Shown here: positions 7,520-15,887 of the stretch, piece by piece
Position numbering within the stretch: position 1 is the stretch's first letter
How the letters are laid out: the number at the start of each line of letters is the position of its first letter
Assembly (NCBI RefSeq): GCF_038593855.1
Contig: NZ_CP151996.1
Location: forward strand, 1,984,001 to 2,048,000
Reading direction: 5' to 3'
Origin: Lysinibacillus sp. FSL M8-0337
GTDB taxonomy: Bacteria > Bacillota > Bacilli > Bacillales_A > Planococcaceae
DNA: 64,000 nucleotides
The notes under the pieces: generated by a model
The model's input: only the letters and a program-made list of their open reading frames with translations
What the model was told of the DNA's origin: nothing
Database searches by the model: none
Position numbers and translations under genes: made by a program

Positions 7520-7815
7520 CCTCTTTCTTGCCCTAAACGATAGCCAAAGTTTACGCCAAGTGTTACGCCTAAGCCAATACCAGTTGTTTTTACTGCTGTT
7601 GAAACAACAGTCTTGGCAACATTTTTAACGGGCAAGTGAACATTAGCAACATTTTTAATGTGCACATTTGCTTTGTTTTGGTTGGCAGTTTCTCTAGCTA
7701 TTTTTGCACCTGCTATTCCACCACCCACCGCACTTCCGATAGTTGTAACTGGCCAAATTTGATCTTTAGCCGTTTTTTTAGCAGCATTTACAATACTTGA
7801 TCCCCAACTCGACAT
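7507..7815 (-). CDS. glycine-zipper protein, first gene of the operon
   Basis: 102 residues from ATG 7815, after AAAGGAGGACGAC. Two glycine-zipper-like stretches (GSAVGGGIAGAKIARE and GIGLGVTLGVNFGYRLG), of a kind found in membrane-inserting small proteins, flank an Asn/Val/His-rich middle with an NVHIKNVANVHL repeat. It ends in GWWK. It starts a minus-strand operon of four unknown genes. Possibly a membrane-active or export-related component; no family named. Confidence 0.6.
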   Translation of the reverse strand: MSSWGSSIVNAAKKTAKDQIWPVTTIGSAVGGGIAGAKIARETANQNKANVHIKNVANVHLPVKNVAKTVVSTAVKTTGIGLGVTLGVNFGYRLGQERGWWK

Positions 7816-7971
7816 AAGTCGTCCTCCTTTGTCGTTTATTTACGGAAATTTTATCATTGAGAATAATTCTCGGTCAATGGTTTTATGGGGAAATTTTATT
7901 ATTTTTTTGCTAATAGTTGATAAGGAAAAAGGGGCGCTAAAATCAGTAATTAGGCACTGTGTTATTATAAG

Positions 7972-8012
7972 AAAAAGCTAGTGCGCAAAAGTGATTGTGC
8001 AACTAGCTTTTT
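7972..8012 (-). terminator. terminator overlapping the end of the 167-aa gene
   Basis: AAAAGCTAGT pairs with ACTAGCTTTT. On the minus strand it is followed by a T run and overlaps the stop codon (8003-8005) of the gene it terminates. Confidence 0.75.
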
Positions 8013-8506
8013 AATTTATGTTGGAGGTATAGTCCGCGAATAATACCAGTAATAAAGATGATAAATAATAACCCAAGAAATGCATATGCATGCCATTGTT
8101 GTAAAATACGATTATGTCCCATTGCCACTGTTAAATCATTAAAAAGTGAATATGTAAAATATAGCAAAATACTGTTTTTAATAAGACAAAAAGTAATCAT
8201 ACCATTTTGTCGCTCCAGATGAGAAAGGGATGGCTTGTGTTTTCGTACTACTGGATAAGCAGCCTTTATTTCTAAGTAGTGTAAAAGTAAAAAGAGCATT
8301 AACGCTACAAAGGGTAAATAAAAAATGGCGATTTTAGGGCCAAACTGTGCATGGTCAGTCGTAAAGCTTTGTAAAACAGGAATGGATGAGGGGAGCTTAC
8401 GATATTGAATTAACGTTGCAGTAATGCCAGCAGTAAAAATGGTTGCTACAACTATCGTTAGTTGTTTACAAAGCCTCGGCATAGGTGTTTTTTGTTGTGC
8501 ATGCAT
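8003..8506 (-). CDS. DUF1648-like multi-pass membrane protein
   Basis: 167 residues from ATG 8506 with four predicted membrane helices. The loop after helix 1, YRKLPSSIPVLQSF, resembles the YxxLPxxIPxH motif of DUF1648 proteins. Divergent from the permease gene at 8599, with about 90 bases of shared promoter region between. Assignment is tentative. Confidence 0.6.
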   Translation of the reverse strand: MHAQQKTPMPRLCKQLTIVVATIFTAGITATLIQYRKLPSSIPVLQSFTTDHAQFGPKIAIFYLPFVALMLFLLLHYLEIKAAYPVVRKHKPSLSHLERQNGMITFCLIKNSILLYFTYSLFNDLTVAMGHNRILQQWHAYAFLGLLFIIFITGIIRGLYLQHKLKS

Positions 8507-8598
8507 TAGATCACCTCAATATGTTCATCTTTCAAAATAGGATTCTGTTATACTGTAACATAAGATTAACATCATTTGGATGCAGAAAGAAGGATTAG

Positions 8599-9339
8599 AT
8601 GGAATACGTTTTATTTTTAGTAATCGGTATTGCAGGAAACCTAATTGGTACATTAGTGGGCGGTGGTGGTTTAATCACATTGCCAACGATGATGCTGATG
8701 GGCGTGCCGGTTCACTCAGCGATTGGGGCAAATAAAGTTTCCAATATGGTCAGTGCTTTTTCTAGCTTTTATACGATTTTTAGAAGAAAGGAATTGTCCT
8801 GGGCGGAAATGCGTTCCGTTTTGCTTGTATCTTTAATTGGCGGAACATTAGGTGGGCTCTTTGCTTCCTTTATGAGTGGTCAGACGTTAACACTAATTGC
8901 TATTATTTTATTAGGCTTTGCATTAATCATGTCCTTTATCGGTGGGGCTGATTTTGGTGAAGTGGACAGCTTTAAAATGAATCGAAAAACAGGTCCCATT
9001 TTGCTTGGGGTAGGATTTTATGATGGGTTATTTGGTCCAGGTAGTAGTACGTTAGCGTTGTATACTTATGCCCATGAAAAACTTTCCTATATAAAAGCAG
9101 TAGGTTTGTCTCGTGTAGGCGTTTTTGCCATGTGTGCTGGGGCAGCTATTACGTATATTGCAACGGGAAAAATTGAATGGCCGCTAACAATTGTCTTAAT
9201 GATAGGTTCCATTATTGGTGCACAAATAGGCATTATCCTAGCTACTAAGGTAAAAGCAAATCAAGTAAAAATTCTGTTACGCATTGTCACTATTGTGTTG
9301 ATTTTGCAACTTTGTTATGATTTCTTCCACCAGTTATAA
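8599..9339 (+). CDS. TauE/SafE family membrane permease
   Basis: 246 residues, seven to eight hydrophobic helices. The signature GNLIGTLVGGGGLITLP near the N-terminus and GFYDGLFGPGSSTL in the middle are characteristic of the TauE/SafE anion exporter family (sulfite, sulfonate or organic anions). ATG 8599 follows AGAAGGA. Eleven bases separate it from the nuclease gene, so they may be co-transcribed. The transported substrate cannot be read from the sequence. Confidence 0.9.
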   Translation: MEYVLFLVIGIAGNLIGTLVGGGGLITLPTMMLMGVPVHSAIGANKVSNMVSAFSSFYTIFRRKELSWAEMRSVLLVSLIGGTLGGLFASFMSGQTLTLIAIILLGFALIMSFIGGADFGEVDSFKMNRKTGPILLGVGFYDGLFGPGSSTLALYTYAHEKLSYIKAVGLSRVGVFAMCAGAAITYIATGKIEWPLTIVLMIGSIIGAQIGIILATKVKANQVKILLRIVTIVLILQLCYDFFHQL

Positions 9340-9350
9340 GGAGGGCTTTC

Positions 9351-10286
9351 ATGTTTGATATATCACCATTCCCAGCTTTTTCTTGGTCACTTTCACGCCA
9401 TAAAACGTTAACGAGTTGTGCAAGAAAATATGGATATGAATATTATTTTGCTCATAATGGTTGGTTGAGCTATCAGGTTGAACCTTTTCATCAGCATGTG
9501 TATCGCTTAAAAAAGCTGCAAGCGATGCCTATTTTATTTGGACAAATTGTTCACCGGCTCATCGAACAAACCATTATTGATTATTTGCAAACGAGGGCAG
9601 TGCCGTCAGTGGTGGAGCTTGTTAACCGTGCTCGTGGTCAATTAAATGCCGCCTTTATTGATTCGACCCGTCATGGAGACTTGTGGCGACAACAGCCTAA
9701 TAAGTATTACATGATGCAGGAAATTTACTATGATGGTCAACTAAATGCTGAGTTGATAACAGATTATAAAAGTAGGTTGGAAGCAGTATTTACAAACTTT
9801 CTTCTAAGTGAGACGTTTATGCAAATAACTGCGCAAACAGGTTCATTACGGATTGGTGAACCCGAACAGTTTCGCTCAATGAAAATTGAGGATACACAGG
9901 TTTTTGTGGTGATGGACTTTCATTATTATGATGATATGGCCGATAAATGGATTATTATCGATTGGAAGACCGGAGGGAAATCCGATGATGATCGTCAGCA
10001 ATTAGCGCTCTATGCCTATTACATCCAACAAAAATACGGGGTAACGTTAGAGAAAATTGAGGTATACAATGAATATTTACTAACGGGGCAGCGAAAACAA
10101 TATACATTTACATCATTTGATATGGACACTATTTTACATACATTTCGACGTAGTGTACTGGAAATGAAAAAGTTTCAAGCAGATATTCTGACAAACGAGC
10201 CAGTGGATATTGAAGATTTTCAGCAAACGACGGATGAATGGCGCTGTAAGAGCTGTAATTATAAAGAATTATGTTATACCAAATGA
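9351..10286 (+). CDS. PD-(D/E)XK nuclease with AddB-type Fe-S cluster; prophage target gene
   Basis: 311 residues from ATG 9351, behind AAGGAGGG. RecB/Cas4-like nuclease core: HRLIEQ near residue 64, WIIIDWKTGGK near residue 200 and QLALYAYYIQ as motif QhxxY. Cysteines C23, C299, C302 and C308 give the C...CX2CX5C spacing of AddB-type 4Fe-4S nucleases. It probably acts in DNA repair or processing. Codons 274-311, holding three of the four cysteines, lie in the 139-bp prophage attachment repeat: the 3' end present now is supplied by recombination with the phage, yet the protein remains whole. The displaced copy of that 3' end is at 51277-51415. Confidence 0.85.
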   Translation: MFDISPFPAFSWSLSRHKTLTSCARKYGYEYYFAHNGWLSYQVEPFHQHVYRLKKLQAMPILFGQIVHRLIEQTIIDYLQTRAVPSVVELVNRARGQLNAAFIDSTRHGDLWRQQPNKYYMMQEIYYDGQLNAELITDYKSRLEAVFTNFLLSETFMQITAQTGSLRIGEPEQFRSMKIEDTQVFVVMDFHYYDDMADKWIIIDWKTGGKSDDDRQQLALYAYYIQQKYGVTLEKIEVYNEYLLTGQRKQYTFTSFDMDTILHTFRRSVLEMKKFQADILTNEPVDIEDFQQTTDEWRCKSCNYKELCYTK

Positions 10287-10308
10287 GTGGAATTATGGAG
10301 CGAGTGAC
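10170..10308. repeat. attL: 139-bp prophage attachment repeat
   Basis: Identical over all 139 bases to 51277-51415. It covers the last 38 codons of the nuclease gene plus 22 bases beyond the stop. The integrase gene starts its cluster 15 bases further right. Confidence 0.95.
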
Positions 10309-10320
10309 CAAAAAGTGACC
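10303..10320. promoter_or_regulatory. paired AGTGACC motifs at attL (candidate integrase arm sites)
   Basis: AGTGACC at 10303-10309 and 10314-10320, 11 bases apart. The same pair with the same 11-base period occurs at 51149-51166 inside the other prophage end. Likely integrase or excisionase arm-binding sites (inference). Confidence 0.5.
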
Positions 10321-10322
10321 AA

Positions 10323-11501
10323 TTAATCTAAATCGTCGAAATGGTCGCTCGCATCATTTTTATCCTTACTTGTTAAATGACTATAGGTGTTGATTGTCAT
10401 TTTTATATCGGAGTGACCTAGTTGTTCCTGGATAATCTTAAAGTTTACATTTCTGCTGACCATAAATGAGGCATAAGAATGACGTAAAGCATGAAAATTC
10501 AACTTTGGTAAGTTATGCTTTTCAATTATTCTTCTCCAAGCCATATCTATAGCAGCCGGTTTTGATGGATAACCGTCTGAATTAGTAAAGATAAAATTTA
10601 AGGGATTTCCATCGTCATCTTTTAGCGGATTCCAAATATTACACATTTCATTTTTTAACTGCAAATATTCTTCAATAAATACCTTTAGTTCACCCATCAA
10701 ACCCTTTGGGACATCAACAAATCGAGGCTTTTTGTTTTTTGGAGGTAAAATTTTTAGCTTTCTAATTTCAATATCAAATTGAAGAGTTTTGTCTACATAT
10801 ATAGTATTATTTTCAAAATCAAAAGACTCCACACACAATCCTGCTACTTCTGCTAATCGAAGGCCTACCATTGCTGCTAATTTAATCTGGATCTTGTGTT
10901 TAGGATTTACACTTTCCAATACTCTGAAAAGATGTTTTAACTGTTCCTCATCGTAAAATTCTAAGTCCTTCTTTTTAGGAACCAAACGGGGAGATTTAAT
11001 GCCATCCATAGGATTTTCCTTAAGTAAATTCCATTCCATCGCTTTAGAGAAGATGCTTTTTAAAGCTGTATATTGTCCTTTTGCTACACTAGGACATCTT
11101 GCTCTCCATCTTTTTAGGCATTCAACCAGATGTAGTGTCTTGATATTAGAAAGTTTACGATCGCCTAAATCCTCTAGTATCCCATTGTTTAAGCTTACTT
11201 TGTAGGTATCTCTTGTTTTGATCGATAATTCAGTTTTGACATACAAATCCATCCACCGATCAATAAAATCTCTAAATTTAATATTCTCAATCTTTTGCAG
11301 TTTTTCATTTTCTATATTTGCTACTTCAATTTCAAAATCGGTCACAGCCTTTTTTATAGCACGATCTGACATTGATTTCATACGAATAGTTTTAGTATAT
11401 CTAAGTCGCTCTCCAGTATCTTCATCATACCCATGCTCAACAGTGACTTTTATTCGCGGTTCTCCTTTTTTAGTAGGTGATAAAACTGTATAGCTTGCCA
11501 T
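10323..11501 (-). CDS. int: tyrosine site-specific integrase
   Basis: 392 residues. N-terminal AP2-like arm-binding domain (KGEPRIKVTVEHGYD), SAM-like core-binding domain (about 70-165) and C-terminal catalytic domain. Catalytic residues: R in GLRLAEVAGL, HALRHSYAS (H-x-x-R), the later H in LGHSDIKMT and Y in INTYSHL. ATG 11501 follows AAAGGAG. It lies next to attL and ends 15 bases from the repeat, the classic position. It catalyses integration into, and excision from, the 3' end of the nuclease gene. Confidence 0.95.
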   Translation of the reverse strand: MASYTVLSPTKKGEPRIKVTVEHGYDEDTGERLRYTKTIRMKSMSDRAIKKAVTDFEIEVANIENEKLQKIENIKFRDFIDRWMDLYVKTELSIKTRDTYKVSLNNGILEDLGDRKLSNIKTLHLVECLKRWRARCPSVAKGQYTALKSIFSKAMEWNLLKENPMDGIKSPRLVPKKKDLEFYDEEQLKHLFRVLESVNPKHKIQIKLAAMVGLRLAEVAGLCVESFDFENNTIYVDKTLQFDIEIRKLKILPPKNKKPRFVDVPKGLMGELKVFIEEYLQLKNEMCNIWNPLKDDDGNPLNFIFTNSDGYPSKPAAIDMAWRRIIEKHNLPKLNFHALRHSYASFMVSRNVNFKIIQEQLGHSDIKMTINTYSHLTSKDKNDASDHFDDLD

Positions 11502-11576
11502 AACTAATCTCCTTTCTTTTAATACTGCGAATCAAAATTTCATCATCACCTCCTTTAACGGGAATATTTGTTCTTT

Positions 11577-12026
11577 TTAGGGTAAAAATTTTTTACCATC
11601 TATAGTTTTTAAAGAAAGTAATTCAAGTGGAACTCCTTTTTCTTCAATTGCATCATAGATGGTAAAGCTTGAATCGTTTTGTTCTAAAAATAAATCGTCA
11701 GGTAATAATAGTTCTAAAGCAAAAGTATTAGCCTCTATTTCTATTTTATCCGTAGAAAAAAGAGTGTGTTTTTTTAAAAACGAAGTGTTGATATCTTCAT
11801 GTTGAATGTAGTGACCTAATTCGTGACCGCAAATAAAAATCTGTAATTTCCTATCAGCATTTTCATTAATGTGAATCATAGGTACTCTAAAATGCTTATT
11901 ATAGTACCCAAACGTATTCCCTAAAGGTTCGAACACAATAAGTACACCCATATACTCAGCGAGCTTGAAAGGGTCATTAGTCCCGTATTTTTCAATTAAC
12001 TGATTAACAATTGACTTTATCAACAT
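11577..12026 (-). CDS. ImmA/IrrE-type metallopeptidase
   Basis: 149 residues from ATG 12026; a GTG at 12035 is also in frame. The zinc motif HELGH is followed about 30 residues later by EIEANTFALELLLP, the third-ligand region of the COG2856 family. In ICEBs1 and many prophages, ImmA cleaves the adjacent repressor to trigger induction. Here it lies 17 bases downstream of the repressor gene, so the pair is probably the derepression system. Confidence 0.9.
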   Translation of the reverse strand: MLIKSIVNQLIEKYGTNDPFKLAEYMGVLIVFEPLGNTFGYYNKHFRVPMIHINENADRKLQIFICGHELGHYIQHEDINTSFLKKHTLFSTDKIEIEANTFALELLLPDDLFLEQNDSSFTIYDAIEEKGVPLELLSLKTIDGKKFLP

Positions 12027-12042
12027 GGCACCCACACTCCCA

Positions 12043-12474
12043 CTAATCTCTATATTTTTTAGGGGTGAATTTCTGTTTTGCTACACGTTTAGCTAGTCTT
12101 AACGAATTTTCTAAGCTAGATATTAATAACTCTCTATCTTCTAATTCTTCTTCACTTAACTCATCAAGAGTTCTACCATCGAATGCAGCATGCCCACCCT
12201 TAGATAGTCCTTCGACCATTTTTTGAAGCTCTTCTTGTATAGATCGTTCATCTTTCTCTGTTAAATCGTAGTAACGCTTCTTGTCAGTGCGACCTAATAG
12301 GTAGTCAGTGCTTACATCAAAGTAGTCTGCAATTGTTTCTAATTTATCTGCACCAGGAGTTTGTGTTTTTAGACGGTACAATGTATTTTTTGAGTAACCT
12401 AATGATTCTTCTAATTCGTTAATCGAGATTTTTCTTTCTTTACATAGATTTTTTATTATCTCAAACGTTGTCAT
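12043..12474 (-). CDS. CI-like XRE-family repressor
   Basis: 143 residues from ATG 12474, seven bases after GAGGATGG. Residues 3-60 form an XRE helix-turn-helix (ISINELEESLGYSKNTLYRL, then DYFDVSTDYLLG). The acidic C-terminus lacks a LexA-type peptidase, in keeping with control by the neighbouring ImmA protein. Transcribed divergently from the Cro-like gene at 12862; the operator region is between. Confidence 0.9.
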   Translation of the reverse strand: MTTFEIIKNLCKERKISINELEESLGYSKNTLYRLKTQTPGADKLETIADYFDVSTDYLLGRTDKKRYYDLTEKDERSIQEELQKMVEGLSKGGHAAFDGRTLDELSEEELEDRELLISSLENSLRLAKRVAKQKFTPKKYRD

Positions 12475-12576
12475 ATCAACCATCCTCAAAAGCATGTCAA
12501 ATATTTTTAAACTTTTTGCATAAAAATCATTGACTTTTTTTATACTTATAGTTTAATATTACTGACATAAGCTAAG

Positions 12577-12737
12577 TTATTCGCTAAAAGACAATAGAAA
12601 AGACAACCTATAAGAACACAACTATTGCGTTGGGGAACGGATAAAGTGTTGGTTTCACAGGCTTTTTAAAGTCTTATTTAGCTATGTTTATATATTAAAC
12701 TATTCGACTAAAATTAGTCAACAAAATTAGCGAATAA
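12577..12737. promoter_or_regulatory. lysogeny-switch operator region
   Basis: TTATTCGCTAA at 12577-12587 recurs inverted as TTAGCGAATAA at 12727-12737, and a variant, ACTATTCGACTAA, lies at 12699-12711. These lie in the 390-base divergent region between repressor and Cro genes and are the best candidates for repressor/Cro binding sites. The remaining intergenic sequence shows no other gene. Confidence 0.55.
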
Positions 12738-12861
12738 TTTAGCTTGATACTTCCAATTAGTTGAAGAACTGTTGTGCCAAGCCAATGACGGTATGAATTA
12801 TTCGGACTTATAGCTGATATGACGGTAGCAACGTTAATAAATTTTGAAAGGAGGCTAAGGT

Positions 12862-13044
12862 ATGTCAGAAGAGTTAGGTGCACAAGTACGTTCGGAACTA
12901 TTCAAACGTAAGATGAGCCAAAAGGATTTAGCAGAAATGATAGGCATTTCAACTGTATATCTTTCAGATATAATCCGTGGTCGAAAAGATGGCCCGAAAG
13001 CACAAGAACATATCAAGCATATTCGTAAGATTTTAGATATTTAA
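12862..13044 (+). CDS. Cro-like XRE regulator
   Basis: 60 residues, essentially one helix-turn-helix (MSQKDLAEMIGISTVYLSDI). ATG 12862 follows AAAGGAGG. First rightward gene opposite the repressor, the position of Cro in temperate phages; probably competes for the operators at 12577-12737. Confidence 0.85.
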   Translation: MSEELGAQVRSELFKRKMSQKDLAEMIGISTVYLSDIIRGRKDGPKAQEHIKHIRKILDI

Positions 13045-13071
13045 AATCAATTTATTGCAAGGGGAATTGAG

Positions 13072-13260
13072 ATGATGCGCAAAGTGCGTGGAGTAAAAGA
13101 GTTGGACAAGTATCTTAAATCAAATAATTGTCCTATGTCTGTAGCAACTTTATATAGATTAGTTAAACGAAACGAAATACCTTTTAATCGTCCTGCACCA
13201 AGAGTTTTACTTTTTGACCTAGATGATATTGACAAATGGCTAGGTGGAGAAACCAAATGA
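13072..13260 (+). CDS. excisionase-like HTH protein
   Basis: 62 residues with a MerR/excisionase-type winged helix-turn-helix (MSVATLYRLVKRNEIPFNR and DDIDKWLGG at the end). Starts ATGATG at 13072, behind AAGGGGAATT. Could be the recombination directionality factor or a second early regulator. Its stop overlaps the next small frame as ATGA. Confidence 0.75.
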   Translation: MMRKVRGVKELDKYLKSNNCPMSVATLYRLVKRNEIPFNRPAPRVLLFDLDDIDKWLGGETK

Positions 13261-13343
13261 ACATAACCAACCTAAAGTGGAGAGCGATGTCAGATGAGGA
13301 GAAACGAAAAGCATTAGAAACAAAGTCAAATGTTACACGTTGA
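13257..13343 (+). CDS. 28-aa phage micro-ORF
   Basis: ATG 13257 overlaps the previous stop (ATGA), a typical translational-coupling arrangement. Product MNITNLKWRAMSDEEKRKAL... ending at 13343. Short, charged and helical; unknown function. The overlap is the main reason to list it. Confidence 0.4.
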   Translation: MNITNLKWRAMSDEEKRKALETKSNVTR

Positions 13344-13434
13344 ATCAAATTAATCTGGTTCCTGTTGAGTTAGTAGCAGTAGTAATCAAAACATAATAAT
13401 CCAAACGTATGGGAATTTGAAAGGGGAAATTAAA

Positions 13435-13974
13435 ATGACTCGAAATCCTTATGATTTCTATATCACGGACGAAGAGTATGAACTAGCAGAAAGTAAAGGT
13501 ATTTCACAATATACACTTAATTATAGAATCCGTGAACTAGGATGGAGTAAATCAAAAGCATTGAATACACCAATTCAAAAACATCGTCGAAATCAATATC
13601 CTAAACACATTATGGATAAGGTGAAAGAAAATAATATTAATCCTCGTGCATTTCGTTGGAGAGTTGAAAATGGATGGGATATAGAAAGGGCGTGCACAGA
13701 ACCAACACTACCACCAGATAATCCAGTGCGTATTAGTAGAACTGCTGAAAAAAGAAGAAAGTATCCAATTGAACTAGTACGTTTAGCAGAAAAGAATGGT
13801 ATCTCGAAGAGTACATTTCAAAGACGTGTAAAAAAAGGGATGGACATGTATACCGCTGCTATCACACCCCTCATGACCAAAGAAGAGTCATTAGCTAAAG
13901 CTCGAGAAAAAAGTTCATTCCACTTAGGTAACAAAAACTTTTGGAATAGTGTAAAAGGTCTCTCCGCCAAGTGA
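13435..13974 (+). CDS. phage protein with triple HTH-like repeat
   Basis: 179 residues from ATG 13435, behind AAAGGGG. The chain contains three units of about 45-55 residues built on one theme: an ESKGIS/KENNIN/EKNGIS turn, then YTLNYRIRELGW, RAFRWRVENGWD or STFQRRVKKGMD, then A-T-P. The units look like tandem helix-turn-helix modules. No catalytic motif. Probably a DNA-binding protein of the early region. Confidence 0.65.
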   Translation: MTRNPYDFYITDEEYELAESKGISQYTLNYRIRELGWSKSKALNTPIQKHRRNQYPKHIMDKVKENNINPRAFRWRVENGWDIERACTEPTLPPDNPVRISRTAEKRRKYPIELVRLAEKNGISKSTFQRRVKKGMDMYTAAITPLMTKEESLAKAREKSSFHLGNKNFWNSVKGLSAK

Positions 13975-14075
13975 CCTTATGAAACTAAATTCCAAGAAAA
14001 TATACCATATGTGAACAACTTAATCAAATAAAAAATAATCTATTTTTCGAGGTTGCTAGGAGGCGACACATAGAT

Positions 14076-14237
14076 ATGAGCATTATGAGTGTAGAGAAAA
14101 ATAAGGATTATACTATCATGAACCGCACAGCACTCAACAATAAGCAGCTATCTTGGAAAGCTAAAGGCATTATGGCATATATGCTTTCAATGCCAAATGG
14201 TTTTTATTCCGTAGGAGGGGTCAGGGCAAATGGCTGA
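14076..14237 (+). pseudogene. truncated DnaD-like replication initiator
   Basis: 53 codons from ATG 14076, behind AGGAGG. The product matches the start of phage DnaD/HTH replication proteins (TIMNRTALNNKQLSWKAKGI, then AYMLSMP) but breaks off after NGFYS and ends at 14237, overlapping the start of another DnaD-type gene at 14230. Best read as the scar of a recombination that swapped the replication gene. Confidence 0.6.
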
Positions 14238-14955
14238 AAGAAATTTCAAAGGCGTATGGATTCCGAAAGAGATATGGCTTGCAAAGGATTTAGGGTGGTC
14301 GGAAAAAGTACTACTGGTGGAAATTGATTCATTAGATGGTGAGAATGGTTGTTTTGCATCTAATGAGTATTTAGCCGACTTTTTCAAACTATCAAAAGAC
14401 CGCATTTCCAAAATGATTTCTAGTTTGAGAGAAAAGGGATATATCACGGTACATCTGGTTTATAAAGAGGGCACAAAGCAAATTGAAAAACGTGTTATTC
14501 GTATTGCAAGGCAACCATACCCTATAGGCGAAAACACCGATACCCCTATAGGCGAAAACGCCGAGGATAATAATACAGTCTTTAATAATACAACTAATAA
14601 TACAAAAGACAAAGACAGTCAGTCGTCTAGTCCTCTCGTTAATCCAAATTTTGAACCTATTAAACAACTGTTCGAAAGTAAAGTTCGTGTTGCTACTTTA
14701 GCTGATTGTAACAACATACATGAAGCTCTCGAATTTTACGAACCGCAGTTAATTAAAGAAGCAATACTCACTGGGGCAAACAGTGCGAGAAGCTTTAAAT
14801 ACATTCTTTCGATTTTGGATAACTGGCGTAAAGAGCTTGGTGTAAAAACATACGCAGATTGGCAGGTGAAGGTTAGTGGATCCAATGCAGGAAGTACTTC
14901 AAAAATTACAAGAGAAGTACCTAAAATTATCAACCGAAGAAGTAGCAACGAATGA
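14230..14955 (+). CDS. DnaD-domain replication initiator
   Basis: 241 residues. N-terminal winged helix (residues 15-75, with YLADFFKLSKDRISKMISSL), an Asn/Thr/Ser-rich linker around 105-135 that repeats PIGEN, and a C-terminal DnaD-like domain (ALEFYEPQLIKEAILTGANS, then FKYILSILDNW and YADW). Such proteins bind the phage origin and recruit the helicase loader. ATG 14230 is behind GGAGGGG. The helicase-loader gene overlaps its 3' end by 80 bases. Confidence 0.85.
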   Translation: MAERNFKGVWIPKEIWLAKDLGWSEKVLLVEIDSLDGENGCFASNEYLADFFKLSKDRISKMISSLREKGYITVHLVYKEGTKQIEKRVIRIARQPYPIGENTDTPIGENAEDNNTVFNNTTNNTKDKDSQSSSPLVNPNFEPIKQLFESKVRVATLADCNNIHEALEFYEPQLIKEAILTGANSARSFKYILSILDNWRKELGVKTYADWQVKVSGSNAGSTSKITREVPKIINRRSSNE

Positions 14956-15760
14956 ACAAAAAGTGTTCACCTGTCCTAAGTGCAAAGATGTTGGGGGTTT
15001 CTTTGAAATGAAAGTAGATGAGGATGAACGAAGCATTACTTACGGCAAATCTTTTCAGATATGGGTCGACTGTTCATGTGAAAAGCAAAAGATAGCGAAC
15101 AAACTAATCAAGGCCAGTGAAATCACAGATAACTTTAAATCTATGACATTTGCAAACTATTACACAGATGGGCAATCGAGTCTAGTGGTTGAAGCAAAGG
15201 ATTTAGCAATGAAATACTTTAAGGAATTTGAAAAGTTGAACACAGGGCGTACAGAGGCTGAGGAAATGGCTGTTGGGATTGCAGTACTTGGACAACCAGG
15301 CTTCGGTAAAACACATTTATTATCAGCGCTTAGTAACAACATGATGCAAAAGAAATTAAAGTCAGTCTTATATTTCCCTTATGTAGAAGGATTTGACGAC
15401 TTACGAGATGACTTTGAAAAGTTACAAGCGAAGCTTATTCGCATGAAAGAAGTAGATATTTTATTCATAGATGATTTATTTAAACCTGTCAACAAACGTG
15501 ATCGTAACGGCGAGGTGGTATTGGATAAAAACAATATGCCAATTAAGATACCACAAGCCAGCTCGTGGGAGATTAAGCAAATTTATTCGGTAGTTAATTA
15601 TCGATACATGAATAAGAAACCAATCTTCCTTAGCAGTGAGCTAGATTTCGACGAAATGATTCTGCTGGATGAAGCATTGGGCACAAGGCTCTATCAGATG
15701 TGCAAACGATATTTTCTAATCATCGATAAGGATTTATCGCTGAATTACAGATTAAAGTAA
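14876..15760 (+). CDS. DnaC/DnaI-type helicase loader ATPase
   Basis: 294 residues from GTG 14876, or 291 from ATG 14885. N-terminal zinc-finger-like CPKCKD ... WVDCSCEK. AAA+ core with Walker A GQPGFGKTH and Walker B VDILFIDDLF, sensor region RYMNKKPIFLSSEL and arginine-finger region GTRLYQMC. It loads the replicative helicase at the origin, together with the DnaD protein encoded just upstream (overlapping genes). Confidence 0.9.
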   Translation: MDPMQEVLQKLQEKYLKLSTEEVATNEQKVFTCPKCKDVGGFFEMKVDEDERSITYGKSFQIWVDCSCEKQKIANKLIKASEITDNFKSMTFANYYTDGQSSLVVEAKDLAMKYFKEFEKLNTGRTEAEEMAVGIAVLGQPGFGKTHLLSALSNNMMQKKLKSVLYFPYVEGFDDLRDDFEKLQAKLIRMKEVDILFIDDLFKPVNKRDRNGEVVLDKNNMPIKIPQASSWEIKQIYSVVNYRYMNKKPIFLSSELDFDEMILLDEALGTRLYQMCKRYFLIIDKDLSLNYRLK

Positions 15761-15887
15761 GGGGCGCATAGCCCTTTGATTGGAGGGTGAAGGGATGAGG
15801 TACAGCAAATAGAGTTATTGCAACAAATCTATGATGAAAAATCAATGTCCCAGGCGGTAAAAAACACAAGAATCAGGAGGTATTATT

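Noticed and set aside
12695-12883. Minus-strand ORF in the lysogeny control region
   Set aside because: Covers the operator sequences and the start of the Cro gene; no ribosome binding site.
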